From Clostridia bacterium (GTDB taxonomy: Bacteria > Bacillota > Clostridia > Lachnospirales > Lachnospiraceae): a stretch of DNA of 64,000 bases. The number at the start of each line of letters is the position of its first letter. Position 1 is the stretch's first letter. The notes below the pieces were generated by a model that had not been told where the DNA came from, did not search any database, and saw only the letters and a program-made list of their open reading frames with translations. The position numbers and the translations under genes are program-made. Of the stretch, positions 17,263 to 25,509 are shown piece by piece. Location: NCBI GenBank assembly GCA_910576205.1, contig CAJTHL010000002.1, positions 186,001 to 250,000 of the forward strand, written 5' to 3'.

Positions 17263-18183
17263 TTAGAAAGGTTTTATCTTCTGTTCCGGCGCTTTATTTT
17301 TCTGGTAAATCTGTTCTGCCTGCGCCGCCAGGACCTCCCGCAGATGCGCGGGCTCCACCACCTCCACCCCCGTTCCAAAGGACAGGAGGAAGCCTGTCAG
17401 CCAGTCGTCCTCCGGCATCCTTGCACTGACGAGAAGATCCCCGTTTTCCTGCCGCTCCACCTGGGACCGGTCGAATTCATCGTAAACCCGGTATGCCGTC
17501 TCCCCGGAAAAGCGAAGGACAATCTGGTTATATTCTCTTGCGGGATACGCTTCCTCCCGGGGGCAGGCATGGCCGGAAAACGTCTCGTCCAAAACCTCCA
17601 GCTCCACAATCCGGGTCAGTCTGAATATACGGAAATCCTGCTTATCCATGCAGTATGCCCTCAGATACCAGGCCCTGGATTTATATGCCAGCTTTAGGGG
17701 ATGGACGGTCCGCTCACCCATCTTCCCGTCAGAGCCTGCGTACTGGATCCGCACGGCCCTTCTCTTGAGAATTGCCTCCTTTAGGCGCTCAAATTTCCCG
17801 TTGTCCTGGTTTTCCTCCCCCCAGCGGGAAAAATCTGTCTCCAGCCAGTCCTCCGCCGGGAGATGAAAAAGCCCGGAGAGCTTCTCAAGGGTAGCATTCC
17901 CCATAACGCTTCGGGTAATTCCAAGGCTTTGCAGCCCGGTTAGAATCTCCTGCTTTTCCTTCTTTGACAGCACCGCCCTGTCCAGGGTAAAATGCTCCAT
18001 CAGACGGATGCCGCCGTTTCGCCCCGGCTCTGTATAAATGGGAATCCCGGCCTCGCTTAAAGCATCCAGATCCCGGTAAATGGTCCGCACAGACACTTCC
18101 AGTTTTTTTGCCAGCTCCGGGGCCGTGGCCCTCCCCTGGTCTAACAAGTGATACACAATCTTAAATAAACGGCTTTCATGCAT
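17263..18183 (-). CDS. YafY-type HTH/WYL-domain transcriptional regulator
   Basis: This 306-residue regulator has an N-terminal winged HTH (APELAKKLEVSVRTIYRDLDALSEAGIPIY). A central WYL domain (SRAWYLRAYCMDKQDFRIFRLTRI) and a C-terminal WCX extension follow. WYL domains are thought to bind ligands or nucleic acid ends, and many such proteins are local repressors. AAGGAG lies before the ATG at 18183. The gene ends 17 bases before the copA -35 box, so the two are adjacent but the copA promoter is separate. Immediately upstream lies a decayed gene (18224-18532) that shares its promoter. A second protein of the same family is encoded at 45592-46500. Confidence 0.9.
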   Translation of the reverse strand: MHESRLFKIVYHLLDQGRATAPELAKKLEVSVRTIYRDLDALSEAGIPIYTEPGRNGGIRLMEHFTLDRAVLSKKEKQEILTGLQSLGITRSVMGNATLEKLSGLFHLPAEDWLETDFSRWGEENQDNGKFERLKEAILKRRAVRIQYAGSDGKMGERTVHPLKLAYKSRAWYLRAYCMDKQDFRIFRLTRIVELEVLDETFSGHACPREEAYPAREYNQIVLRFSGETAYRVYDEFDRSQVERQENGDLLVSARMPEDDWLTGFLLSFGTGVEVVEPAHLREVLAAQAEQIYQKNKAPEQKIKPF

Positions 18184-18223
18184 GGTTGGTTTCTCCTTAG
18201 CGGACAGACAGGATAAAGCTCCA

Positions 18224-18532
18224 TTATGAACGGCTCATATTTTCCAGTATTTCCCTATAACGCCTGGTCGAGGTTCCTGTTCCATAATGGCAGGAGCTGA
18301 TGAATTTGCGGAACACCCAGTGCTCCAGAAGGAATTCCACGGCTTTATCAAGGCGCAGATCCTTATCATAACAGGAAGAATGCCGCATCAAGTCCAGGGC
18401 TTCCAGGGCAACCGACCCTTTCGTCCCGGGCGTACCCCATTTTGCACAGCAGATTCGCCGCAAGGGCCGTATGACAGGGATAAATTCCTCCCTTGGGGGA
18501 CGTTTTAATCCTCCCGTCTTCCCATTTACCAT
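18224..18532 (-). pseudogene. Frameshifted fragment of a prenyltransferase/squalene-cyclase-repeat-like gene
   Basis: One frame reads GGIYPCHTALAANLLCKMGYARDERV. A shift then leads to the 18224-18532 frame with ALDLMRHSSCYDKDLRLDKAVEFLLEHW and SSCHYGTG. Both pieces look like consecutive parts of an alpha/alpha-repeat protein of the squalene-cyclase-like type found next to regulators in Firmicutes. The join lacks sequence, and the C-terminus is cut. Identification is by recollection of family motifs and is tentative; decay is better supported than identity. A strong promoter (18560-18588) precedes it. Confidence 0.45.
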
Positions 18533-18559
18533 AAATTTCTACAGCTCATTTTTGTATTG

Positions 18560-18588
18560 AATATACCGGTGATTTCGTTTTATGTCAA
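18560..18588 (-). promoter_or_regulatory. Promoter upstream of the decayed gene and WYL regulator
   Basis: Minus-strand TTGACA (18588-18583) and TATATT (18565-18560) are separated by 17 bases. The transcript would cross the pseudogene and reach the WYL regulator. Confidence 0.75.
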
Positions 18589-18785
18589 GGTAAACGGAGC
18601 CTGTGAAATCCTCTTTTTTTGTGATAAAATGAAGGCGACAAAAATGTCCTGCCAGCAAAACAGGGCAATTCCCGCTCTGCGTCGTGTTTTTTCCCAGAAC
18701 GATATGGTAATTTTGTTATGAAACCGGAAACAGCATCTGGACATACAGGACGGATGCAGAACTTTCATTTATGAGGAACCTGCCT

Positions 18786-19472
18786 ATGGATATGAAAAAA
18801 ATCGGATGCTTCTTGAAAGAGCTCCGAAAGGAAAAGCATCTGACCCAGGAACAGCTTGCGGAAATCCTTCTCGTATCGGGAAGAACGGTTTCCAGATGGG
18901 AAACCGGCACAAACTGCCCGGATTTAAGCGTTCTGATTCAGATTGCGGAATTTTGCCATGTGGAGATCAAAGAAATTTTAGACGGTGAAAGGAAAAAAGA
19001 GAAGATGGACAAAGAATTAAAGGAAACCTTAACAAAAGTAGCAGATTATAACAGACTGGAAAAAGAGCAGGCGGCAAAAGCCGGAAATACCGCGTTTGGA
19101 CTATCTTTTGTCCTCTGCGCGGCAATGATCGTTATCCAGTTAACCCTCCTGGGAAATCTGCTGCTGGTTGCGGGAGAAACCCTTGTATTACTGGCTGGGG
19201 GTATTGCTTATATTGGCATTATGATGCACAAAGGCATATGGGAAACCGGTTCCCGGTTTACCAGCACGCCGCTTCACGATATTTTGATAAGCGTAGTGTG
19301 CGCCGGACTGTCTGCCGCCGTTTTGGCTCTCGTTTACCTGCGTCTGGGCGCCTCCGCCTCACTGACAGCACGGGTTGCCCTGCTGTTTTTTGCGGGGATT
19401 ACCCTGGTGGGATTTCTGGTGTTGCGAATGCTGGCCTGTCTCTCTTCCAAAAGAAAAAGGGCAGATTCTTAG
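18786..19472 (+). CDS. XRE-family HTH protein with four-helix membrane domain
   Basis: This 228-residue protein has an XRE-type helix-turn-helix at residues about 6-60 (LTQEQLAEILLVSGRTVSRWE). A linker containing a basic helix is followed by four hydrophobic segments spanning about 98-222. It has the layout of membrane-tethered HTH regulators common in Firmicutes, usually of unknown signal. The ATG at 18786 is chosen because GAGG lies 9 bases before it; the ATG at 18771 overlaps that site. It is a monocistronic gene ending in a GC-rich terminator. No neighbouring target is obvious, although the convergent class D beta-lactamase gene is only 60 bases away. Confidence 0.85.
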   Translation: MDMKKIGCFLKELRKEKHLTQEQLAEILLVSGRTVSRWETGTNCPDLSVLIQIAEFCHVEIKEILDGERKKEKMDKELKETLTKVADYNRLEKEQAAKAGNTAFGLSFVLCAAMIVIQLTLLGNLLLVAGETLVLLAGGIAYIGIMMHKGIWETGSRFTSTPLHDILISVVCAGLSAAVLALVYLRLGASASLTARVALLFFAGITLVGFLVLRMLACLSSKRKRADS

Positions 19473-19481
19473 AGAATTTCC

Positions 19482-19515
19482 GGGGGCGGCCGTATATAGC
19501 CGTCCCCCATTTCTT
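19482..19515 (+). terminator. Terminator after the HTH membrane protein
   Basis: GGGGGCGGC pairs with GCCGTCCCCC around an 8-base loop, followed by ATTTCTT. Confidence 0.7.
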
Positions 19516-19531
19516 CCAGTCTCCTGTCATT

Positions 19532-20509
19532 TTAAAAATAATCCCCTAAAATCCTCACTGCAATTTCCCTTGCCACAGCGCTTGTCACCTCTTTGTTTTT
19601 TGTTTCCCCAAGGTACACGCAGAAATACACCTTTCCCTCTGTATTTTGGGCAAAACCGGTAAACCACGCGTCTATGGTAACGCCCTGGACCTTGCCCATT
19701 CCGGTTTTCCCATAGACGGAAATTTCCGGGTTGTCCTGTTCCGTCAGCATCACGCGTTTCAGCTCTTCCAGGTTTTCCCTTTCATAAGGGGATGTGTTCC
19801 CAAAAATCCGCCCCATAACCTCCGCCTGCTCCATGGGAGAAATCTTCAGGGAGGATTCTATCCAGAAGCCCGTCAGCGCCCGGTTGTTATTATTTGTATT
19901 CAGCCGTCCCTCCCAGTCGGAAATGTCACAGTTACCATACTTTAGCCTTTCTATCTCCGCCTGCATAGTCTCCTGCCCCGTTTCATCGACCACTTCCCTG
20001 AAATACCAGACACAGGATGCGCGAAACGCCTGCTCAAAATCAAGATCCTGGTTCCAGTCGTCGTTCCAGAAGGTTTCGCCGCTCCAGGTCCGGGTGGAAT
20101 CCTCCGGTTTAAGGACTCCCTCTTCCAGGGCGATAAGGGAAGAAATAATCTTAAATGTGGAACAGGGAGACCTCTGTGTCCGGGCCAGTTCCCCGTTGTA
20201 AATCCGATACTGCCCTCTGGCTTCATCGTATAAAACGGCTGCCCCATTTAAACCGTCAAAATACTCTGACCAGTCAGTCTCTATTATCTCCGGCTGCAAT
20301 TCCTCCCCGCCGGGTGCAGGGATTTTTGTATCCTCTGTCTCCTCCCCAGCCTCCAGGGCTTTATCTGGCATCTCCTCCTGCGGGGAGACGGCTTCTCCAC
20401 TGTTCTCCCGGACTTCTTCTCTCCGGGCAGGCGCCTCCCCTTCAGGGCCGCCGGAGCATCCGGTGAGAACCAGGGCGAATAGGAGGGCATAGAATCTGTA
20501 TTTTTTCAT
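19532..20509 (-). CDS. Class D (OXA-type) beta-lactamase lipoprotein
   Basis: This 325-residue lipoprotein has the signal peptide ending in lipobox LTGC near residue 18, an acidic linker to about residue 80, then a complete class D core. The core has the active-site STFK (PCSTFKI), the SxV motif as ASCVWYF, KYGN and GKTGMGK. All catalytic motifs are present, so it is probably an active enzyme anchored to the outer face of the membrane, hydrolysing beta-lactams; spectrum cannot be predicted. It resembles the chromosomal clostridial class D enzymes. No blaI/blaR regulators are adjacent. It is a single gene facing the HTH membrane protein. Confidence 0.92.
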   Translation of the reverse strand: MKKYRFYALLFALVLTGCSGGPEGEAPARREEVRENSGEAVSPQEEMPDKALEAGEETEDTKIPAPGGEELQPEIIETDWSEYFDGLNGAAVLYDEARGQYRIYNGELARTQRSPCSTFKIISSLIALEEGVLKPEDSTRTWSGETFWNDDWNQDLDFEQAFRASCVWYFREVVDETGQETMQAEIERLKYGNCDISDWEGRLNTNNNNRALTGFWIESSLKISPMEQAEVMGRIFGNTSPYERENLEELKRVMLTEQDNPEISVYGKTGMGKVQGVTIDAWFTGFAQNTEGKVYFCVYLGETKNKEVTSAVAREIAVRILGDYF

Positions 20510-20546
20510 AAATCCAGTTAAACCTTTCCGTTTTTTGTGTCATTCC

Positions 20547-20580
20547 ATGATATTATCATATGCCCTTTTATTTTGCAATC
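20547..20580 (-). promoter_or_regulatory. Possible promoter with a short palindrome before the beta-lactamase
   Basis: The perfect palindrome ATGATATTATCAT (20547-20559) overlaps a plausible -10 (TAATAT). TTGCAA lies 17 bases upstream on the minus strand. It might be an operator; the evidence is only symmetry and position. Confidence 0.4.
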
Positions 20581-20700
20581 CGTTCTATAGACATTGCATT
20601 TTTGTTCACCGCAGCTGTCAATGCAAAACAGTTGACGATTCCCCCATTTTATGGCAAAATGATACCCGGACAAAACAGTTAGAAAGGATCCCGGTAAATT

Positions 20701-21927
20701 ATGCATAAATTAAGAAAACTCTATTGCCGCACCTTCCAGACCGCTCTGAAGCTGGCCCTCCCTTTCCTCCCCTACCGGAGCCCGAAGATCGTAGGCAGTG
20801 TAAAGGGGCTGCCGGAGGTCATAACGAAAAACAAATGCAGTCGTGTTCTCATTATTACAGACCCCACCGTATACTCCCTGGGCCTTACCGCCCGCCTGGA
20901 GAAGGCCTTGAAAAATGCAGACATTTTCTACTGCCTCTACAGCGGCACCGTGGCAAATCCCACCACCGACAACGTGGACGAGGCTCTTGCCCTCTACCAG
21001 GAAAACGGCTGCGACGCCCTGATCGGCTTTGGGGGAGGCTCCAGCATGGACTGCGCCAAGGCCGTAGGAGCCCGGGCCGCAAAGCCCCGTCAGTCCCTGG
21101 CCCAGATGAAAGGCATCTTAAAGGTACATAAAAAGCTGCCCCTTCTCATCGCCATTCCCACCACCGCGGGAACCGGAAGCGAGACCACCCTGGCGGCTGT
21201 GATTACAGACGCCGGAACCCGTCACAAATACGCCATCAACGATTTTCCGCTGATTCCCAGATACGCCGTGCTGGACCCAAAAGTTACCCTTGGGCTTCCC
21301 CCCTTTGTGACCGCCACCACAGGTCTGGATGCCCTTACCCATGCGGTAGAGGCCTACATCGGAAATTCCACCACCTACGGCACCCGCAAGAATGCCCGCA
21401 GGGCTGTAAAGCTTATCTTTGAAAATCTGGATACCGCCTACACCGAGGGCACAAATATAGAAGCCCGGAAAAATATGCTGCGGGCCTCCTTCTACGCAGG
21501 CTGCGCCTTTTCCAAGTCCTACGTGGGCTATATCCACGCCGTGGCCCATTCCCTCGGCGGAGAGTACAACGTGCCCCACGGCCTGGCAAACGCCGTGCTG
21601 CTCCCCTTCTTTCTGGAAGCCTACGGCCCTGTCATTTATCCCAGGCTTCACCAGCTTGCTATAGAGGCCGGGCTGGCGGACGAGAATACGCCCGCTGACC
21701 TGGCGGCCTGGAACTTTATTGAGGCTGTAAAAGACATGAAAAAGCGCTTCGGCATCACGGATATCATCCCGGAAATCCAGGATGTGGATATTCCCAAGCT
21801 GGCCCACTACGCAGACAAGGAGGCCAATCCCCTCTATCCCGTGCCTGTGCTTATGGACGCCAGGGAGCTGGAAGGATTTTACTATCAGATCATGAAGCTT
21901 GGCGGCGCGTCCCAGAACCAGGTATAG
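20701..21927 (+). CDS. Iron-containing (type III) alcohol dehydrogenase
   Basis: This 408-residue cytoplasmic NAD(P)-dependent dehydrogenase belongs to the Fe-ADH superfamily. It shows the cofactor segment GFGGGSSMDCAKAVG and TTAGTGSE. The metal ligands are placed in D(P)KVTLGLPP, LDALTHAVEAY, and IHAVAHSLGGEYNVPHG (one Asp and three His), all conserved. The substrate is not predictable; butanol, propanediol and methanol-type members all share these motifs. AAAGGA lies before the ATG at 20701. It is followed after 21 bases by the TtcA-like gene in the same direction, so a shared transcript is likely. Confidence 0.92.
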   Translation: MHKLRKLYCRTFQTALKLALPFLPYRSPKIVGSVKGLPEVITKNKCSRVLIITDPTVYSLGLTARLEKALKNADIFYCLYSGTVANPTTDNVDEALALYQENGCDALIGFGGGSSMDCAKAVGARAAKPRQSLAQMKGILKVHKKLPLLIAIPTTAGTGSETTLAAVITDAGTRHKYAINDFPLIPRYAVLDPKVTLGLPPFVTATTGLDALTHAVEAYIGNSTTYGTRKNARRAVKLIFENLDTAYTEGTNIEARKNMLRASFYAGCAFSKSYVGYIHAVAHSLGGEYNVPHGLANAVLLPFFLEAYGPVIYPRLHQLAIEAGLADENTPADLAAWNFIEAVKDMKKRFGITDIIPEIQDVDIPKLAHYADKEANPLYPVPVLMDARELEGFYYQIMKLGGASQNQV

Positions 21928-21948
21928 AAACAGAAAAAGGAGTTTCTT

Positions 21949-22668
21949 ATGAAATTACAGCAGCTACTCAGCTACACCCGCCGGGCGGTGGACGATTTTA
22001 AAATGATACAGGAGGGCGATAAAATAGCCGTCGGAATTTCCGGCGGCAAAGACAGTCTGGCCCTGCTCTACGCGCTTCATGGACTGATGCGCTTTTATCC
22101 CATTCCCTTTTCCGTCACGGCCATCACCGTAGACTTAGGCTTCCCGGACTTTCATTTAACCCCTATAAAGGAGCTTTGCCGGGAAATGGGGATTCCCTAT
22201 GAGATTATAAAAACGGATATCTACGAAATCGTATTTCATGTCCGCCAGGAGACAAACCCCTGCGCCCTGTGCGCCAAAATGCGAAAAGGCGCTCTCAACA
22301 CGGCCATCAAAGAAACCGGCTGCAACAAGGTGGCCTATGCCCACCACAAGGACGACGTGGTGGAAACCATGCTTTTATCCCTTATCTTTGAGGGGCGCTT
22401 CCACAGCTTTGCCCCGGTGACCTACTTAGACCGCATGGATCTCACCGTAATCCGGCCCCTGCTCTATGTAAACGAGGCTGATATCATAGGCTTCCAGCAC
22501 AAATACCAGCTTCCGGTGTGCAAGAGCCCCTGTCCCGCCGACGGGCATACCCGGCGGGAGTATGCCAAAAACCTGCTAAAAGAGATTAACCAGGAAGCCC
22601 CCGGCGTACGGGAGCGGATGTTCCGGGCAGTCTTAAACGGCGTCTACAGAGACAGACTGAAAACCTAA
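21949..22668 (+). CDS. TtcA/TilS-family tRNA thiolation-type ATPase
   Basis: This 239-residue PP-loop enzyme contains SGGKDSLALLYAL near residue 32, and the CxxC of the TtcA family (CALCAKMRKGAL) supplies ligands for an Fe-S cluster. The C-terminal CPADGHTRREYAKNLL is also typical. TtcA adds sulfur to C32 of tRNAs; many clostridial genomes carry several paralogues with uncertain targets, so the exact nucleoside is not claimed. AGGAG lies before the ATG. Its last 4 bases overlap the end of the convergent PilZ gene. Confidence 0.88.
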   Translation: MKLQQLLSYTRRAVDDFKMIQEGDKIAVGISGGKDSLALLYALHGLMRFYPIPFSVTAITVDLGFPDFHLTPIKELCREMGIPYEIIKTDIYEIVFHVRQETNPCALCAKMRKGALNTAIKETGCNKVAYAHHKDDVVETMLLSLIFEGRFHSFAPVTYLDRMDLTVIRPLLYVNEADIIGFQHKYQLPVCKSPCPADGHTRREYAKNLLKEINQEAPGVRERMFRAVLNGVYRDRLKT

Positions 22669-23366
22669 GAATTGTTTCTTCTTTTGCGCTGGGCGGCGAA
22701 GATATTCTGTGTGATGGCCTTCTGGTCATCCTCCGTCATCTCCAGAAACTGGCATCCATATTCAAAGCCAGAGTCCTCCTTTTCTGTGATACGCAGCACC
22801 TGACAGAACATGGCTGACTCCGGCCTGTCATCAATCAGTCTGACTTTCAGCAGGAATTTATCTCCTTTGTGGTATACGTGCTCCGAGCCAATACAGGCCC
22901 CTCCCACGCTGATATTCAGAAGCGTGCAGGGCTTTTCCCCGGCTGCCAGGCCTCCAAAAGTGGTGGCGGTTGCCTCCAGGTTTGTGCTTAACCGGTAAAA
23001 AGCCCGGTCATTGGCAACCCGGACAATGGAAAGTCCTACAACCTGCCATTTATGCTCCTCCTTTGGGGAAATAACCCCCTCCATATAAACGGCTTTCCTG
23101 TCGTGATCGTTATACCCACGGATTTTTACAGCCAGGGGCTTCCACTCCTCTTCCCGGGGAATGGCCATCTCCGAATACTGGTGCAGCTCCGCCATACTTC
23201 CCCGCAGGTTCATAATCTTAGCCACAAAAAGCAGGCGCTCCTCAATGGTAGTTACCTCCACCCGCATGCCGGAATAAGCATCCACATCCGCCGCCTCATT
23301 CGTCTCTCTGGTTTTCCCGGCAGTTTCTTCCTTCTCCTTCCGGCCAAATAAATTAAACAGACTCAC
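22665..23366 (-). CDS. PilZ-domain protein (c-di-GMP effector)
   Basis: This 233-residue protein has a YcgR-like N-terminal half followed by a PilZ domain. The c-di-GMP binding signature is present as RAFYR (RxxxR) and, about 40 residues on, NISVGG (D/NxSxxG). It lies 34 bases after a response-regulator diguanylate cyclase gene and is probably co-transcribed, so one operon encodes both synthesis of and response to c-di-GMP. The output partner is unknown; no flagellar genes are near. The start at 23366 has an adjacent AGGTAT stretch, an average ribosome-binding site. Confidence 0.85.
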   Translation of the reverse strand: MSLFNLFGRKEKEETAGKTRETNEAADVDAYSGMRVEVTTIEERLLFVAKIMNLRGSMAELHQYSEMAIPREEEWKPLAVKIRGYNDHDRKAVYMEGVISPKEEHKWQVVGLSIVRVANDRAFYRLSTNLEATATTFGGLAAGEKPCTLLNISVGGACIGSEHVYHKGDKFLLKVRLIDDRPESAMFCQVLRITEKEDSGFEYGCQFLEMTEDDQKAITQNIFAAQRKRRNNS

Positions 23367-23400
23367 GCTATACCTCCACTTAGGTTTCGTATTCCCTCTA

Positions 23401-24318
23401 TTATTTTTCTTTTAACTGTCTCATTGTCTCATTTGCCCATACAACCTGGTTGCGGCCAAATTTTTTTGCGTCATACAGCATGGTATCCGCAATTTTCAGA
23501 TAGGAGTCATAAGTGCTCTCCTTCTGGGGAATGACCGTGACGCCCCCGATACTGACTGTAACCCACTCCGACACAGAGGGCTCATGGGGAATATGCAGAT
23601 TTTCGATCTCCTGCCGGATTTTTTTCAGATGTTCAAATGCCTTTTCCGAGCTATCCCCCATAAGAAACGCCACAAATTCCTCTCCGCCATAGCGGGCGCA
23701 GAAATCCGTACTGCGCCGCAAATGGGAAGACAGCGTCTTTGCCACAGCGGCAATCACCTTGTCTCCTGCCGGATGCCCAAAGGTATCATTATAGGATTTA
23801 AAATGGTCGATATCAAACATACAGATGGAGAAGGGAACCTGCATACGGGTGGCCTCCCCCCATTTCAAAAGACTGCACTGGTCATGCTCCCGCCGATTGG
23901 CAATTCCGGTCAGCTGGTCCGTTCTGGACTGGCTTTCGGCCTGCCTCCGGTAATTATAAAGCTTTACGTGGGTGTTTACCCTTGCCTCTACAATCATGGG
24001 ATTAAAGGGCTTTGCTATGTAATCCACGGCCCCCAGTACAAGCCCCCGCTGTTCATTCATCGCATCGGTAAGGCTGGTAATCAGAATCACCGGCACACTC
24101 TGGGTAATAATCTCCTCCTGTAATTTCTTCAGCAGCATAAACCCATCCATCCCCGGCATCACCACATCCAGCAGGATCAGGGAATATTTTCCCTCGCTTG
24201 CGCAGCGGAGCCCCTCCTCCGCAGTCTGGGCAATGGTAATATCATAGGTATCATTTAAGATGGCTTTTAACTGGGCCGCCTGCAGGATGCTGTCATCCAC
24301 TATCAATATTTTCTCCAT
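23401..24318 (-). CDS. Response regulator with GGDEF diguanylate cyclase domain
   Basis: This 305-residue protein has an N-terminal receiver domain with DD (LIVDDS), phospho-acceptor Asp (LLDVVMPGMDG), Thr and Lys (YIAKPF). A GGDEF domain from about residue 125 has the active motif YGGEEF. Five residues before GGEEF lies an RxxD inhibitory site (RSTD), so product inhibition is expected. It resembles PleD/WspR-like cyclases activated by phosphorylation, although no cognate histidine kinase is nearby. An AGGAGG lies before the ATG at 24318. It is followed by the PilZ gene. Confidence 0.93.
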   Translation of the reverse strand: MEKILIVDDSILQAAQLKAILNDTYDITIAQTAEEGLRCASEGKYSLILLDVVMPGMDGFMLLKKLQEEIITQSVPVILITSLTDAMNEQRGLVLGAVDYIAKPFNPMIVEARVNTHVKLYNYRRQAESQSRTDQLTGIANRREHDQCSLLKWGEATRMQVPFSICMFDIDHFKSYNDTFGHPAGDKVIAAVAKTLSSHLRRSTDFCARYGGEEFVAFLMGDSSEKAFEHLKKIRQEIENLHIPHEPSVSEWVTVSIGGVTVIPQKESTYDSYLKIADTMLYDAKKFGRNQVVWANETMRQLKEK

Positions 24319-24341
24319 GACTATCCTCCTAATCTCAGTAA

Positions 24342-24357
24342 GTAAACATTTATTTAC
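24342..24357. promoter_or_regulatory. Inverted repeat upstream of the GGDEF gene
   Basis: GTAAA-N6-TTTAC lies 24 bases before the cyclase start codon. It could be a TetR-type operator for the regulator encoded just upstream, but the arms are short. Confidence 0.3.
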
Positions 24358-24360
24358 AAT

Positions 24361-24403
24361 AAGTCAAAAACAAACCGCTCCCTAAGCGGCGCATTTTTGA
24401 CTT
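24361..24403. terminator. Bidirectional-looking terminator after the TetR gene
   Basis: AAGTCAAAAA/TTTTTGACTT forms the outer arms around an inner CCGC/GCGG stem. The T-run on the minus strand ends the TetR transcript before the cyclase gene. Confidence 0.7.
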
Positions 24404-24415
24404 CCCTTTTATTTT

Positions 24416-25012
24416 TTACATCTTCAGAAAGCCGCTTAATCCAGTTGTCAGCAGCTGGAAAACAGTCTCTTCCGTCTCCCGGTTATTGGGAAGCGCTCCC
24501 TCCACCACATACCTGGCATACATCACCGTGGAAGTAAGCACATGAAGCCACAACAGATCCTGGTTCATCTGCTTCAGGCGCGGAAACGCCTCCAGAAAAG
24601 CACGGACCATTTCCACAAAGGAGTCAAAATAATCTACTTCACGTCTCTTCTCGAATTCCAGGAAAAAGGCGCTGTCCCGGAACCGGTAATAAAATATCGC
24701 CTCATCCGGATGCTCCAGCCAGAACCGGTAATAAGGAAGCCACAGACTTTTCACGGTTCCCATGGGATCCCTGAACATCGCCGCAGGGTCAAACTCCAGA
24801 TGATCGAAAATCTCCGCCGCCTGCTTATCCACATAGATAAAGCATTCCACCATCAGCTCTTTTTTCCCGTTAAAATGGCGGTACAGCGCTCCGGGAGAAA
24901 TCCCTGCCAGATGGCTGATATTCTGAATGCGCACACCCTCCAGGCCATACTGGCGCACAGCTTTCATTGTCGCAGAAATAATCCTGGTCCTGGTGTCATC
25001 CAGAATGTTCAA
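24416..25012 (-). CDS. TetR-family transcriptional regulator
   Basis: This 198-residue regulator has an N-terminal TetR helix-turn-helix (about residues 10-55: GVRIQNISHLAGISPGALYRHF) and an all-helical ligand-binding part rich in aromatic residues. The target is unknown. It lies upstream of the c-di-GMP gene pair but is separated from it by a terminator. The inverted repeat at 24342-24357 in front of that pair is a possible binding site. The start at 25012 is typical for the family. Confidence 0.9.
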   Translation of the reverse strand: MNILDDTRTRIISATMKAVRQYGLEGVRIQNISHLAGISPGALYRHFNGKKELMVECFIYVDKQAAEIFDHLEFDPAAMFRDPMGTVKSLWLPYYRFWLEHPDEAIFYYRFRDSAFFLEFEKRREVDYFDSFVEMVRAFLEAFPRLKQMNQDLLWLHVLTSTVMYARYVVEGALPNNRETEETVFQLLTTGLSGFLKM

Positions 25013-25040
25013 TGTTTTGTCTCCCCAAAATTCCGTATTT

Positions 25041-25487
25041 TCACAACTCCACCGTGTCCAGCATTACCGTAAAAGGCCCGTCATTCTTCAGCTCCACATC
25101 CATATGGGCTCCAAACACCCCCTGCTCCACCACGGAGATCTGTTTTCTGCACTCTGCCAGCACATACTCATACAGTTCCCGGGCGTGATCCGGGGCTCCA
25201 GCCTTTACAAAGCTGGGACGGTTTCCTTTTTTACAATCCGCATACAAGGTAAACTGGGAGATCACAAGCAGCTCCCCGCCCACATCCTTAAGGGCCAGAT
25301 TGGTCTTTCCGTTCTCGTCCTCAAAAATACGCAGGCCTGTCATTTTCTTTACAAGTTTATCCGCCTGCTCCCTGGTATCCTCCTGGCATATGCCTGCAAA
25401 CACCAGAAATCCTTTGTTAATTTTGCCCACTACGGTCCCATCCACCGTCACCGATGCATGGGACACTCTCTGTATCAGAAATTTCAT
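25041..25487 (-). CDS. dtd: D-aminoacyl-tRNA deacylase
   Basis: This 148-residue protein removes D-amino acids, and glycine mischarged on tRNA-Ala, in the cytoplasm. It starts [17 protein letters not shown] and has the active-site SQFTLYAD and KGNRPSF plus the Gly-cisPro-type segment AGAPDHA. The length is exactly that of the family. It lies between the cytidylate-kinase-like gene (22-base gap) and tetR on the same strand. Confidence 0.96.
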   Translation of the reverse strand: MKFLIQRVSHASVTVDGTVVGKINKGFLVFAGICQEDTREQADKLVKKMTGLRIFEDENGKTNLALKDVGGELLVISQFTLYADCKKGNRPSFVKAGAPDHARELYEYVLAECRKQISVVEQGVFGAHMDVELKNDGPFTVMLDTVEL

Positions 25488-25509
25488 ATGTTAATCCCGC
25501 AGCTCTCCC

